A DNA stretch of 35,196 nucleotides from Deltaproteobacteria bacterium. GTDB taxonomy: Bacteria > Myxococcota_A > UBA9042 > PHBI01. Where the stretch lies: NCBI GenBank assembly GCA_006226565.1, contig SBGO01000065.1, positions 1 through 35,196 on the forward strand, read 5' to 3'. A program made the translations under genes and the position numbers. Under the pieces are notes generated by a model, which saw only the letters and a program-made list of their open reading frames with translations, searched no databases and had not been told where the DNA came from. The stretch's first letter is position 1; the number at the start of each line of letters is the position of its first letter. Positions 22,701 through 29,267 of the stretch are shown here, piece by piece.

Positions 22701-24955
22701 GCGGTGTTGCCGACGAAGGTCGAGTTGGTGACGACGGTCGGTCCGGTGGCCCAGATCGCGCCGCCGTGGCCGAGGCCGCCGCCGCCGCCGGTGCCGTCGC
22801 CGCCCTGGGCGACGTTGGCGGAGAAGGTGGAGCCGTCGACCGTGAGCTTGCCGACCTCGACGTAGATCGCGCCGCCGGCGCCGTCGTTGCCGTTGCCGGC
22901 GCCGTTGTCCCAGCCGGGGGCGACGTTGGCGTGGAAGGTCGAGGCGTGGACGCGGACGTCGGCCGAGGCGTGGCTGATGCGGAGCGCGCCGCCGTAGTGG
23001 GCGCTGTTGGCCTCGAAGCGGACGCCGTCGAAGGAGACGTGGGAAGCGCTGGTGACGTAGACGCCGCCCGGGGCGCTGCCGGTGCTCAGGCCGTGGGCGA
23101 TGGTCAGGTCGGAGACGGTGACGATGTTGCCGCCGCCGATGGACAGGACCTGCACGGCGTTGCCGCCGTCGAGGGTCACGCCGTTGAGGCCGGTCACGGT
23201 GACCGGCGTGGAGATCGAGAGGGTCGAGCCGACCGTGATCACCTGAGGCGTGGCGAAGGCCGTCGGGTCGAAGGTGATGGCGTCGAGGCCGGTCGAGCCG
23301 GCGGCGCAGCCGTCGACCGCGGCGTTGGTGTTGGCGGCCTGGAGGGCCTCGCGCAGCGAGCAGTCGCCGCTCGAGTCGACGACGTCGGCGGTCGTGTCGA
23401 CGACGATGCTGGTGCCGGCCGGGATGGTCGGGGTGACCGAGGCCGTCGCGCTGTCGTTGGCGGTGTTGACGTCGGCGAGGTCGGAGGCGTCGACGGCCGC
23501 GGTGAAGTCGAGGGTGCCGCCGGCGGTCCCGAGATCGACGGTCGCGTCGACGAGGAGGGTGGCGGAGGTGTTGGGGGCGAGGGTGCCGACGTCCCAGAGC
23601 CCGGAGATCTCGTTGTAGGTGCCCTGGCTCGGGGTCTTGGCGGCGTAGGTCAGGCCCGCCGGGAGCAGGGCGTCGATCGCGACGCCGGTGACGCCCTCGA
23701 GGAGGTCGGAGTTGGTCACGGTGATCGTGAACTGGACCGCGTCGCCCTCGAGGGGGCTCGGGTCGTCGACCACGTTGGTCACGGCGAGATCGACGGCGTA
23801 GTAGACGTGCAGCGCGAGGTCGTCGAGGGCGAGCTCGTCGCGCGCGCCGGTGCCGCCCGCGACGTCGTCGGTCGCGAAGCGGAGGGTGAGGGTCTCGCCC
23901 GGGGCGATGTTGAGGCCGGTCGGGCCGGCGCCGCTGGTGTTGAGCGGGACGCTCGCCCACGGATCGGCCGTCGCGGCGAGGGGCGAGGTGTAGTTCAGCG
24001 CGGGGATCGCGGTGAAGGAGCCGGCGCCGATCGCGTAGCTGGCGGTCAGGGAGGTCGCCCAATCGCCGTTGCTCAGGACGCGGATCACGTAGGCGAGGTC
24101 GAAGCCTCCGATGGTCCGGCCGGTGTTGTTGACGAGCTTGAGCTCGAAGGCGCCCGGGGTGAGGTCGGTGTCGTCGGGCTGGAAGCCGAGGCCGCGGTTG
24201 CCGGCGCCGACGCTGAAGCCGTAGAGGCCGCCGGTGGTCACGGTCCCGGTGCTGGCGCCGCGGGCATAGTCGCCGGTGGCGTAGGTGCCGCCGAACGCCG
24301 TGTCGCCGTCACTGAGGCCGGTGACGCGCCACAGGTCGGAGTCGAGCTGACCGGCCGCGGGGCTCGGCGCCAGGCCGGCGCCGGCGTAGCCGGAGAAGTC
24401 GACGAGGGCGTGGTCGCTGACCAGCGGCCCGGCGACGCCGTGGTCGACGTCGACGAAGAAGTCCACGAGCCCGCCGGGGACGTAGATGTTCTGTCCCGAC
24501 AGGTCCTTCGACTGGCAGTTGAGGTACAGCCGCAACCGGTTCGTCGACGCGATGGCCGCCGCGGGGATGTCGCCGACGAAGAAGTCGTTGTTGTTGGCCG
24601 TCTGGTCGTAGCTCATCACGACGGTCGTCTGGGAGACGAAGCCGTCGGGTGAGTAGACGACGGAGCAGCCGTTGCCGACGCCGGCCGGATAGATCTCGAC
24701 CTTCACGCGGTACGCGTCGGCCCCGACGGCGATCGCGCCCGGTACGCCTTGACCGTTCGTTCGCGCCAAGCTGACGGGTACGCCGCTGTTGACGTTGGTC
24801 AGCGTGATGTTGCCGACGAAGATGCCGCCGGAGCTGTAGGCGTCGTTCCCGCTAGCGTCGACGTCGGCGTAGGCCGTTCCGGGCGCCGCGGCGAGCGAGC
24901 CTACGGCCAGAAGCGCGCTGGCGGTGGTCAGAGCGATGCAGCGTGCGATGCGCAT
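10706..24955 (-). CDS. Giant secreted modular protein (4749 aa), paralogue of the downstream gene: DUF11-like, CSLREA/beta-helix, GEVED-like, two NHL-like beta-propellers, DUF4215-like, MopE-like, beta-sandwich-like modules, lamin-tail, TSP3 stalk, C-terminal sorting-like tail
   Basis: ORF 10706..25069; preferred start ATG 24955 (AGGA 6 nt upstream) gives signal peptide MRIARCIALTTASALLAVGSLAAAPGTAYA. Motifs: GDCSLREALQAANT; ADEDGVVF...WIDWNRDGVFD...GEVEDYAVVV; GVGVDPTTHHIFVTDAGNSKVHHF; VTEIHLPSLFGNGAEQWIELYN; TSP3 repeats; NVFSCSGGGAGAVGFALLLGLSLAWITLRRRRR. Confidence 0.9.
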   Translation of the reverse strand: MRIARCIALTTASALLAVGSLAAAPGTAYADVDASGNDAYSSGGIFVGNITLTNVNSGVPVSLARTNGQGVPGAIAVGADAYRVKVEIYPAGVGNGCSVVYSPDGFVSQTTVVMSYDQTANNNDFFVGDIPAAAIASTNRLRLYLNCQSKDLSGQNIYVPGGLVDFFVDVDHGVAGPLVSDHALVDFSGYAGAGLAPSPAAGQLDSDLWRVTGLSDGDTAFGGTYATGDYARGASTGTVTTGGLYGFSVGAGNRGLGFQPDDTDLTPGAFELKLVNNTGRTIGGFDLAYVIRVLSNGDWATSLTASYAIGAGSFTAIPALNYTSPLAATADPWASVPLNTSGAGPTGLNIAPGETLTLRFATDDVAGGTGARDELALDDLALHVYYAVDLAVTNVVDDPSPLEGDAVQFTITVTNSDLLEGVTGVAIDALLPAGLTYAAKTPSQGTYNEISGLWDVGTLAPNTSATLLVDATVDLGTAGGTLDFTAAVDASDLADVNTANDSATASVTPTIPAGTSIVVDTTADVVDSSGDCSLREALQAANTNAAVDGCAAGSTGLDAITFDPTAFATPQVITVGSTLSISTPVTVTGLNGVTLDGGNAVQVLSIGGGNIVTVSDLTIAHGLSTGSAPGGVYVTSASHVSFDGVRFEANSAHYGGALRISHASADVRVHASTFHANVAPGWDNGAGNGNDGAGGAIYVEVGKLTVDGSTFSANVAQGGDGTGGGGGLGHGGAIWATGPTVVTNSTFVGNTAVGGIGDLGTGGDANGGAVKSSAANFRCESCTFVNNTVAAGQTPSPGVANASSIAGGTLRNSVVVSTDAAAACSASVSNGFNLFDSAPDAASCNGGVTNGADVVAADPRMGVLADNGGPTLTVAPRTDSPAIGAGTCTDSNGNTLSTDQRGDARPFDTTCDIGAYEGAGVDPDSDFGDAPAPYATLLADNGPRHIATGPILGTLVDTEFDAKNLETDASGDDLDGQADEDGVVFQDILAPGQLVGIDVTLSGAASAELDAWIDWNRDGVFDAATERIVPTPQTLTSGLNALSFTVPLSVTGGTVFARFRVSTAGGLLPTGSAADGEVEDYAVVVQDCGDGVTQGVEVCDDGDSDDTHGCNNACTAVNTNWDCPPEGGSCQCAATWFGAECAVYCNEADNCATTECATRACNVSTGACEETNTESSIGLRDSFGTAGSGSGQLTNPLDVATFIGDTILVADTGNDRVNRYSTTAPYTLAGDIGSTGDGSAAGLWASPTGVGVDPTTHHIFVTDAGNSKVHHFDDSLVAVGVFAAPGAGDGQLSLPEGIACDGAGFVYVADRGNNRVLKFATDGTPVPTATFGVSVTAPSGVTVAGSELYVVSYASATVSVFALDGTPARTFGTGEVSNGRRHVAIDASGLVYVTEPAADQVTVYSAAGLLIQASSVANSPRGVAVDAAGTVFVGTYTDSKVVLLEPFRGCDDSDLCTQASYCDAGSCLGAAPLNLDCDDMNDCTVDACEPSTGLCGHVAVADDPVQPCEDGDLCTVGDTCASGICVAGPVTPCNDGNDCTLDACNPATGLCEAPTITANVTRTASYSVVSNVVDPRDIAAYVAGVYLVDGADNLVEAYDINGQYVGVKATLPTVPTAIDATTNGFFYAITGSSGSYYDPTGAVIQPFGTGGQDLTLAPNGDVLVVTNTTVQRWAPNVTVMLDSFTGDWVGTATALTTDGQGNIFVLASDTVYAYDAAGTLLRSWDGSLGAGGALSGATSIAVDEGGRVIVTETAGPRFQRFTHVGDYIDDWALTAAPRRSDFGPGGELFIVRYDAGGLVGQYYVPVVGCDDADSCTGHDVCSADLCIGGGEPECGDGRVCTTNAAEACDDGGILDGDGCSATCTVEPGASCNVAEPSVCVTACGDPCGLLVNDSFTADTVPGDDWAVITDTPGSALVRRNGQKDLKLTDRPLLVTTYQADPAAYGTMTVTTTWKLSTGDQARIHTRATANQDPSNFYLPTTSVACIAEGGSIFLTWPQGTPVTTTVPFQNNDRFILEMTDDGTTVTCRYENLSHGGSGFITGQYAASHADNYIAFANASGDGYLEDVRIQVAAPTCQSWRCVDVTCQVIAVPDGQICDDGLPNTLNSTCTAGACGGGCGDGVVDPGEQCDTGTFTDGCDATCNPSPGWRCVPNGLGGSVCDRITDMKVVVAEQLGAPVYTGDDVGIRFTVTDQGPVSNSNVTLTVTVPTAFTFVTGNAPAGCTAGAGTVTCAIGSMSNGQSLDRTLYFTLDPDYTGAGMPANQTFTATVTGDRPENDEADNSADAVVAVEFCGDDTINGPEQCDDGALNEDASAKCRSGSTDPALRCNVPRCNDGITDSGTYDDTGAGGSTYLELAETCDDKNDNINDKCPSGPQGTCVAAFCGDGYVDITVPSGGIRPSEECDTSGSGTFDGCATCQVRAGWTCDGLRDTSCTQDCGTLFDFADSNYSWTSPNGVFAYGVSSTFGGVTGWETQLGAQLPAAPVTAAMWRSVAIPSQADAQRPQLIIDYRLAATADLDCMKVYLSTKPDVSAEAPAATECAPTNAGHLVIELSGTQAAALQTNRVLTIALDATSSAAGRNGLIVTNVEIKSDADGDGVLEHKGFGPGTCADACTDVDHDLYGNATSADRATGCSGGTTLDCDDTNAQVKPDIDEGAYGGSLACIDGVDNNCDGNTDAADAWCYEDCGNFVEDGASISDPNTGDGLVDCADPNCTSDDFCTTPCEMSWSFTTGGAWQPDPTSNVTVFKAPGVITPGEWSTAGTSDATRKLARLDLNLPQFGSAIVRGPKPTLSVRFRMEVFRNGNYTTPIAPANVIGKDVFAVCVDVDNCQINLLQDVFIVHDTSKAPLFPVVGGWVTATVDLTPYLGRNDLKVTLLLDTFESTQVTPSEVVLRIDRISLGSDVDSDGDYEGTDPQGRACDTCWDGDGDGWGAIESPDVRTCSATPGGICAAGSVDPACVDCDDTSATVNPGEPTETVCNDGKDNNCDGFTDGADSSCGSEDCANGQDDNGDNIIDCNDVTCAADPACSVCYTGFTFESGDDNQHAAGFTPYGRDDAGTFALFEVGTLGNSRGWTTSGTTIADKSPTGAVRGWLVKRNVAVGSSLLAPAVELVYSLQAQTGMKFGVCFDVAFDGQGLPSSCGTLGDPSKIAWMTSLSSPSPNTDRSANALALANSTYNDGTWDRAIVPITPGTHDIVVFFESTDGNNGTRGVFLDELLVRSDIDTDWDGPGAYSGYEAAAPSCDHCIDIDHDLYGDADYDIADLSACPMPDQADCDDSDATTRPLDNTPSGDAGTELCYAAGSGVDNDCDGLSDPNDPDCRVCGNGHIELGETCDPPSAGSCTDQCQIEAGGTYVTEIHLPSLFGNGAEQWIELYNGSGTPLDLTLLNLTLSNASGAVAAFDGPNPGCFIQNIPTIEPGAFYIIAFGNPAQGDFVDTQLINATCPGFVLDDFGDRLELSTVAGSLDVIDFTGAEFGCLIDNTRRVVGGETKGRSMVLANNVAGTINLNAQANDVAANWCLAGPNLNQVTDAQHPNNHYSNTDAHYGSPGSAGGCAEVACDGVNDDCDDDQSQADIDADEAAELIDSDLDGRCDARDCQPLVDTCQAGSHCYNDQDGDGTVDCLDDCRDADRDGFGVADGLAGTCGLYNGLPKHEFNVCDDNFAVNPSIGENTDDACIDGLDNDCDLTNDCLDSDCTGRAICATETCATAQAVGCGFSQSYIANSDDFPVCDAGAVRVGSPTGPDVAFRFVAPSTGTVTFRITNNGTRRHEMFITTGDGACDETSCAAVTQTAGSTCTNGGTTALSAVEGQVYTIVVKSLGGCNVGPLPSVTFSVSCVEICGDNGEDEDADGKADCADEDCVPTAQCADFDFDHDGVSNADELTCGTNPLLGTEDPAQDSFLDVDNDTLLNCVDQDDDADGVADVVELAQCLNAASKNEPTHYPGAQPACDLAGVDANCNGEIDTTEFLCGTRESNCGNGEDDDSDGATDCDDRDCVPVSLCDLQDFDDDGVVNYVETACNTDPLLSSSVPVPAAEGEDPDQDGLPSCQDNDDDGDGYEDDQEIICGSDSRDANDTPPDLDHDFQCDDVDPDDDGDGYDDTLELNCASDPRDADSTPTDADHDADQDGQCNNVDNDDDNDDWTDIAEIQCSTDPLDKDSNPTAIGQDVDNDKICDVLDNDDDNDGWLDVDEVACNKLPNDASSVPVDTDHDGTCNYLDLNDDEDLANDATEIACGTDPLDPTDYPIEEAAQDPDHDGLWNCVDTDDDGDGLSDENEALHGSDRLDPDSDDDGLLDGEEDANDDGQTTGTETSPVLKDTDFDGLDDNVELASSYPNDQGTSSSTQPWNPDTDGDGLLDGAEDSDGSGSLSPDETNPVRADSDGDDANDGYEVHCATDPLDIFSVPVDKDHDGECDGAQVDTDHDGVADGVEEFCGTDPLDNSDAPSLADLEDTDGDLQINCIDNDDDADLVSDEDEIECGTKPRDPSSRPSVDDVNDYDGDGMLNCSDPDDDNDGVPDYIEEQKGWDPQDMDTDDDGLSDGRELELGTDPADLDSDHDGVQDGTEVGETEGTPDTDPEIFIPDADPTTVTEPRVADTDKDGLKDGEEDFNGNGKVDVEDNEGDPLDPRDGLLDTDGDGLIDRDEINVYHTDPDNQDTDGDALDDKEELDIYFTNPLEPDTDGGGVVDGFEVENDTNPLDAADDFTDAVIKGDNVFSCSGGGAGAVGFALLLGLSLAWITLRRRRRAASRGDL

Positions 24956-25068
24956 GCGTTGTCCTGTGCGATGGCCAGTTGTCCGCGGCCTTCCCGTCGG
25001 AGTACGTCCGAGACCTCCATACCCCCCCGAGCGACCGCATTCTCCCTGGCTCTGTGACCTCGCCAGCA

Positions 25069-25097
25069 AAGCTAGACGAACGGTTGCGTCGACGCAA
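25069..25097 (-). promoter_or_regulatory. Candidate promoter/operator of the giant-gene operon
   Basis: 14-bp perfect palindrome TTGCGTCGACGCAA (25084-25097). On the minus strand it also supplies TTGCGT, 17 bp from TAGCTT (25069-25074), a weak -35/-10-like pair about 115 bp upstream of the ATG. Confidence 0.35.
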
Positions 25098-25226
25098 GCG
25101 GCCCTGGGGCGCGGCAGGAGGCGCCGGTGGGGGCTCCGGAGGGGGGTGCCCGGGCGAATCCCGTGCGATTGTGCGGTGCGGCGAAGCGGGCGCCGGGAGC
25201 GCGGAACGTGCGCCGGCGGGGGGCGC

Positions 25227-26471
25227 TCAGTCGCCGTAGAGGAGGTAGCGGGCGCGGGTCGCGGCGAAGGCCTCGAGGGCGTCGGCCCAGCTCGCCTCGA
25301 GCGCGGCCGGCGTCTGGCCGGCGCGGACGGCCGGGAGGACCGTCGTGGTGCCCCAGATGCGGGCGACGTAGGTGTCGTCGCGGTAGGTGACGGTGCCGGG
25401 GTGGAGCCGCTCGACCGTGGTCATCAGCGTCAGGGCGGTGCGGAGCGGCCGGAAGCGGTGCGGGTCGGTCACGACGAGCTGGACGCCGCCGAGGATCTGG
25501 CCCTTGAAGCGGTGGTAGTAGGGGCGCCAGACGGTCGGGCGGAAGGTCACCCCGGGGAGCCCGGCGGCGTTCATGGCGCGGGTCAGCGCGGCCGGATCGA
25601 CGAAGCTCGCGCCGGTCAGCTCGAAGGGCTGGGTGGTGCCGACGCCCTCGTTCACGTTGGTGGTCACGCCGGCGAACATGCCGGTGGCGACGTAGAGGTA
25701 GGCGTTCAGCGCATGCGGGATGCCGGGGGAGGTGGGGACCCAGACCAGGCCCGTGTCGTCCCAGGTCATGTCGCGGCGCCAGCCGGTCATGGGGACGACG
25801 GTGAGGTCGCAGCCGAGCCCCAGCTCGCCCTCGTAGAGGCGCGCGAGCTCGCCGAAGGTCATGCCGTGGGTGACGGGCACCGGCCCCCAGCCGAGGAAGC
25901 TCTTGTGCGCGTCGTCGCGGACCGGGCCCTCGAAGAGGCGCCCGCCGAGGGGGTTCGGGCGGTCGAGGACGATGAACGGCACCTTCGCGGCGGCTGCGGC
26001 GGTCATCGCCTCGCCCAGGGTGCTGGCGTAGGTGTAGGTGCGGGAGCCGACGTCCTGGAGGTCGAAGAGGAGGACGTCGAGGCGGGCGAGGGACGCGGCG
26101 GTCGGGCGGCGGCGCTTGCCGAAGAGGGCCTCGACCGGGACGCCGGTCGCCGCGTCGACGGTGTCGGCGATCTTCTCGCCGGCCGCCAGGGCGCCGCGCA
26201 GGCCGTGCTCGGGCGCGTAGAGCTGGACGAGCTCCACCCGGGGGTCGGCGGCGAGGCGGTCGGCGGTCCCCACGAGGGCGCCGTCGACGGCGGCGGCATT
26301 GGTGACGAGGCCGACGCGCTTGCCGCGGACGAGCTCGATGCGCTCGTCGAGGAGGACGTCGACGCCGAGGCGAACGGGCGGCGCGGCGTGGGCGCTGGCG
26401 CTCGCGAGGAGGGAGAGCGCGAGGAGCCCGAGGGCGAGCGCGCGGTGGGGGATGGCGGAGGGGGGCGTCAT
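25227..26471 (-). CDS. DUF1343 family protein (NamZ-like exo-beta-N-acetylmuramidase family), secreted
   Basis: ATG at 26471 gives signal peptide MTPPSAIPHRALALGLLALSLLASASAHAA. Family-typical text: GKRVGLVTNAAAVDG, LYAPEHGLRGALAAGEKI, VLLFDLQDVGSRTYTYASTLGEAM, VLDRPNPLGG, GIPHALNAYLYVATG, NEGVGTTQPFELTGA. Confidence 0.88.
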   Translation of the reverse strand: MTPPSAIPHRALALGLLALSLLASASAHAAPPVRLGVDVLLDERIELVRGKRVGLVTNAAAVDGALVGTADRLAADPRVELVQLYAPEHGLRGALAAGEKIADTVDAATGVPVEALFGKRRRPTAASLARLDVLLFDLQDVGSRTYTYASTLGEAMTAAAAAKVPFIVLDRPNPLGGRLFEGPVRDDAHKSFLGWGPVPVTHGMTFGELARLYEGELGLGCDLTVVPMTGWRRDMTWDDTGLVWVPTSPGIPHALNAYLYVATGMFAGVTTNVNEGVGTTQPFELTGASFVDPAALTRAMNAAGLPGVTFRPTVWRPYYHRFKGQILGGVQLVVTDPHRFRPLRTALTLMTTVERLHPGTVTYRDDTYVARIWGTTTVLPAVRAGQTPAALEASWADALEAFAATRARYLLYGD

Positions 26472-26490
26472 GGTCCATGCTCCAACGGTC

Positions 26491-27021
26491 ATGACCAAGA
26501 AGACCTTCCGAATCCTGAGCGAAGAGACGGTCCGCGTCACCCCGGACGCGGGCGTCGACCCCGATGACGAGAACCCCTACTGGACGGCGTGGGAGGAGCT
26601 GCCGCCGCACCCGGACCCGTCGCAGGGGTGCATCCGGCGCGGGCTCTGCTGCAAGTCGAGCCCCGGTTGGTTCGGGCCGGGCGAGATCGAGGGTGCCGCG
26701 GCGCTGCTCGGCCTCACCCCCGACGATCTCGTGCGGCGCTACCTCGTGATCGACGAGGCGGAGATCGACGGCGAGCGGGTCTACGTCTTCGCGCCGGTGA
26801 AGCTCGCGCGCGACGGCCGGCCGGCGATCCCGCCGGCGACGCGCGCCGACGCCCTGTACCGGACGCTGCGCGGCACCTGCGTCTTCTTCGACGGCGAGGG
26901 GTGCGGGATCTACGCCGCGCGCCCCATCGAGTGCGCCCGCTACGTCTGTACGAACAAGCCGGGCGACAACCTCGATCACGAGGCCATCGCCCGGCTCTGG
27001 AAGGAGGCCGCCGGCGCCTGA
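26491..27021 (+). CDS. YkgJ-like cysteine-cluster protein (putative metal-binding)
   Basis: MTKKTFRILSEETVRVTP...GCIRRGLCCKSSPGWF...GTCVFFDGEGCGIYAARPIECARYVC: spacing of C..CC...C..F...GC.IY..RP..CR.Y matches the YkgJ/UPF0153 cluster. Confidence 0.8.
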   Translation: MTKKTFRILSEETVRVTPDAGVDPDDENPYWTAWEELPPHPDPSQGCIRRGLCCKSSPGWFGPGEIEGAAALLGLTPDDLVRRYLVIDEAEIDGERVYVFAPVKLARDGRPAIPPATRADALYRTLRGTCVFFDGEGCGIYAARPIECARYVCTNKPGDNLDHEAIARLWKEAAGA

Positions 27022-27166
27022 GCGTCGCGGCGACCCGGGTAAGGAGACCGCACCGTGGGGCTGTAGCGGCCGGCCAACTCAGCTCGGCCCACCCAGCGCC
27101 CCGCGCTACGGTCGACACGCCGACGGGCGGCGCCAGCGGCGACCGCCCGGCGACGTGGGAGAGACG

Positions 27167-29188
27167 TTACTCCGTCGCGTGGCGGACGGTGCCGCCGTTC
27201 ATCGGGTCGGCGTCGTAGCCGAGCGCGGTGAAGTCGATGCCGCCGTTGTGGCAGTCGTTGCACTGGCGGGCGGCGGACTTCGGCGCGACCTCGTGGTCGA
27301 GGGCGAGGTACATCTCGGTCGCCACGAAGCCGAAGGTGCCGCTGTAGTCGAGGCCGGCGTAGGCCATGCCCTCGGAGATCGCGGGCGCCCAGTCGAACTT
27401 GGCCCAGTACGGGTTGGCGCCGGCGATGGTCCCGAAGAGGTGCGGCACGGCGAGGACCTTGTTGACCGTATCGGCGGGCTGGTTGCCGACCATGACCTTG
27501 AACGGGTAGATGCGCGCGCTGGCGTCATCGACCGCGCCCAGGGGCGAGCCGAGGTCGACGGGCTCGCTGGTGTAGGCGTCGCCCACGACCATGCGGGTGA
27601 AGGAGCCGTTCCACCAGCGGAGCTCCGGCGTGACGTTCTTGCCCCAGACGAAGTCGCCCTTCAGCTTGTCGTAGTCGGGCTTGCCGTTCGCGTCGGCGAC
27701 CGGGACGCGATCGGCGTCGCCGGCGGTCTCCCAGTACCACTCCATCTTGGTCGGCTGCTGACGGCTGAAGGCCGGGATGTGGCAGGTCTGGCAGGCGACG
27801 TGCTTGGTGTGGTTGTCGAGGGTGGTGCTGTTCTCGTGGATCACCGGGCCCTGGTGGCAGTCGGTGCAGTCGAGCGGCGCCTCGATGATCGGGTCGTGGA
27901 GGCCGCCACCGGCGAGCACGTGGTCCCCGGCCTTGTGGCACTCGACGCAGTCCATGCCGCGGCCCATGTGGACGTCGGCGTCCTCGGTCGGGGCGGTGGC
28001 CCAGGAGCCGAGGTCGCCCTTCTTCACGTTGTCGCCGCCGCCGGCGTAGAAGTGGCAGGAGCCACAGGCCTTGCGGGTCGGGCGGCCGACGCTCTGGGCG
28101 ACGGCGGCGAGCGGGGTCGTCAGCTCGGCGTTACCGGCGGTCTTGGCGGCCTTGGCGTACTTGCCCGTGCCGTCGTGGCAGACGAGGCAGTCGACGTTGG
28201 CGGCGTTGTCGAAGTCGAAGTTCTCGTCCTTCCAGCCGTAGCCCGCGTGGCACTGGGTGCAGCGCGCCTCGTTGGAGATCATGGTGATGCAGAAGTTGTT
28301 GATCAGGTTGGCCTTGCCGATGGTCGCCCCGGTCTCCGCGCCCTGCATGCCGGGCGTCGGGCCCTTGAACTTCCAGTGCGAGGTCGCCATCACGTGGGCG
28401 GCCGCGTTCTGGTGGCAGGTCGTGCACTTCGCCGTCACCTCGGCGCCGTTCGCGAACGGGCCGGCGAGCATCGCGTTGCCGCGGTGCGAGTTGGCGGTCA
28501 GGCAGACGCCCTCGACGCAGACCTCGCCGTCACCGCAGGTCGGGTCGCACTCGAGCTCGACGCACGTCGCCTCGACGCAGGCGTAGCCGCCCGGGCAGAC
28601 CGGATCGCAGACGTTCTCGACGCACTGGCCGGCGCTGCAGAAGAAGCCCTCCTCGCACGCGGGGTCACAGGGGTCCTCTTCGCACTGGCCGGCGTGGCAG
28701 GTGTAGCCGGTGTCGCAGGCGGGGTCGCAGGCGTCCTCGACGCACTGGCCGGCCTGGCAGGTGTAGCCGGTGTCACAGGCGGGGTCGCAGCCATCCTCGA
28801 CGCACTGGCCGGCCTGGCAGGTGTAGCCCGTGTCGCAGGCGGGGTCGCAGCCGTCCTCGACGCACTGGCCGGCCTGGCAGGTGTAGCCCGTGTCGCAGGT
28901 CGGATCGCAGGCGTCCTCGACGCACTGCCCGTCCTGGCAGGTGTATCCGGCGTCGCACGTCGGATCGCAGGTGACCTCGTCCTCCTCGCACTGCCCAGCG
29001 TGGCAGGTGTAGCCTGCGTCGCAGGCCGGGTCGCAGGCGTCCTCGACGCATGCCCCGTCGACGCAGCTGAAGCCTGTCTCGCAGGCCGGATCGCAGGTCT
29101 TGGTGTCCTCGCTGTCGGCGCACCCGGGGGCCAGGCTGACCGTCAGCAGCGCCATCATCCCCAGGGTCGCGAGCTCGTGGCGACGCAT
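27167..29188 (-). CDS. Octaheme c-type cytochrome, tetrathionate-reductase-family-like, with lipoprotein signal and N-terminal Cys-rich repeat stalk
   Basis: MRRHELATLGMMALLTVSLAPGCADS (lipobox-like), ten ~20-aa Cys repeats, then eight CXXCH motifs: CTTCH, CTQCH, CLVCH, CGSCH, CVECH, CTDCH, CQTCH, CNDCH. Segments INNFCITMISNEARCTQCHAGYGWKDENFDFDNAANVDCLVCHDGTGKY and LAAVAQSVGRPTRKACGSCHFYAGGGDNVKKGDLGS resemble the octaheme tetrathionate reductase family. AGGAG lies 7 nt upstream of the ATG. Confidence 0.88.
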   Translation of the reverse strand: MRRHELATLGMMALLTVSLAPGCADSEDTKTCDPACETGFSCVDGACVEDACDPACDAGYTCHAGQCEEDEVTCDPTCDAGYTCQDGQCVEDACDPTCDTGYTCQAGQCVEDGCDPACDTGYTCQAGQCVEDGCDPACDTGYTCQAGQCVEDACDPACDTGYTCHAGQCEEDPCDPACEEGFFCSAGQCVENVCDPVCPGGYACVEATCVELECDPTCGDGEVCVEGVCLTANSHRGNAMLAGPFANGAEVTAKCTTCHQNAAAHVMATSHWKFKGPTPGMQGAETGATIGKANLINNFCITMISNEARCTQCHAGYGWKDENFDFDNAANVDCLVCHDGTGKYAKAAKTAGNAELTTPLAAVAQSVGRPTRKACGSCHFYAGGGDNVKKGDLGSWATAPTEDADVHMGRGMDCVECHKAGDHVLAGGGLHDPIIEAPLDCTDCHQGPVIHENSTTLDNHTKHVACQTCHIPAFSRQQPTKMEWYWETAGDADRVPVADANGKPDYDKLKGDFVWGKNVTPELRWWNGSFTRMVVGDAYTSEPVDLGSPLGAVDDASARIYPFKVMVGNQPADTVNKVLAVPHLFGTIAGANPYWAKFDWAPAISEGMAYAGLDYSGTFGFVATEMYLALDHEVAPKSAARQCNDCHNGGIDFTALGYDADPMNGGTVRHATE
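28496..29095 (-). repeat. Ten tandem ~60-bp coding repeats (CDPxCDxGYTCxxGQCVEDx)
   Basis: Near-identical 60-bp units at 28741-28800, 28801-28860 and 28861-28920 (3-4 differences each by eye), with more diverged copies on both sides. Encodes 4 Cys per unit. Confidence 0.92.
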
Positions 29189-29267
29189 CTCTTGCTCCTC
29201 GTCTCGGGAGGCCGCCGCGATACGTCCCTCTGCCCGCGGCTTGCCTCACGCTCTGGCCCCCGGGGAG

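Noticed and set aside
18141-24062. Arg-rich minus-strand ORFs of 739 and 791 aa (18141..20360, 21687..24062) and similar ones at 6946..8337
   Set aside because: Out-of-frame readings within the real giant genes; composition typical of GC-rich frame shadows.
11018-24652. 4544-aa plus-strand ORF
   Set aside because: Same reason: antisense shadow of the 4749-aa gene.
27124-27149. CGGGCGG...CCGCCCG dyad between YkgJ and the octaheme gene as a terminator
   Set aside because: Only 7 bp with a 12-nt loop and no T-tract on either strand; expected by chance at this GC content.
28496-29095. Regular 60-bp repeats resembling a CRISPR array
   Set aside because: No unique spacers; units are contiguous, in frame and encode a Cys-repeat protein.
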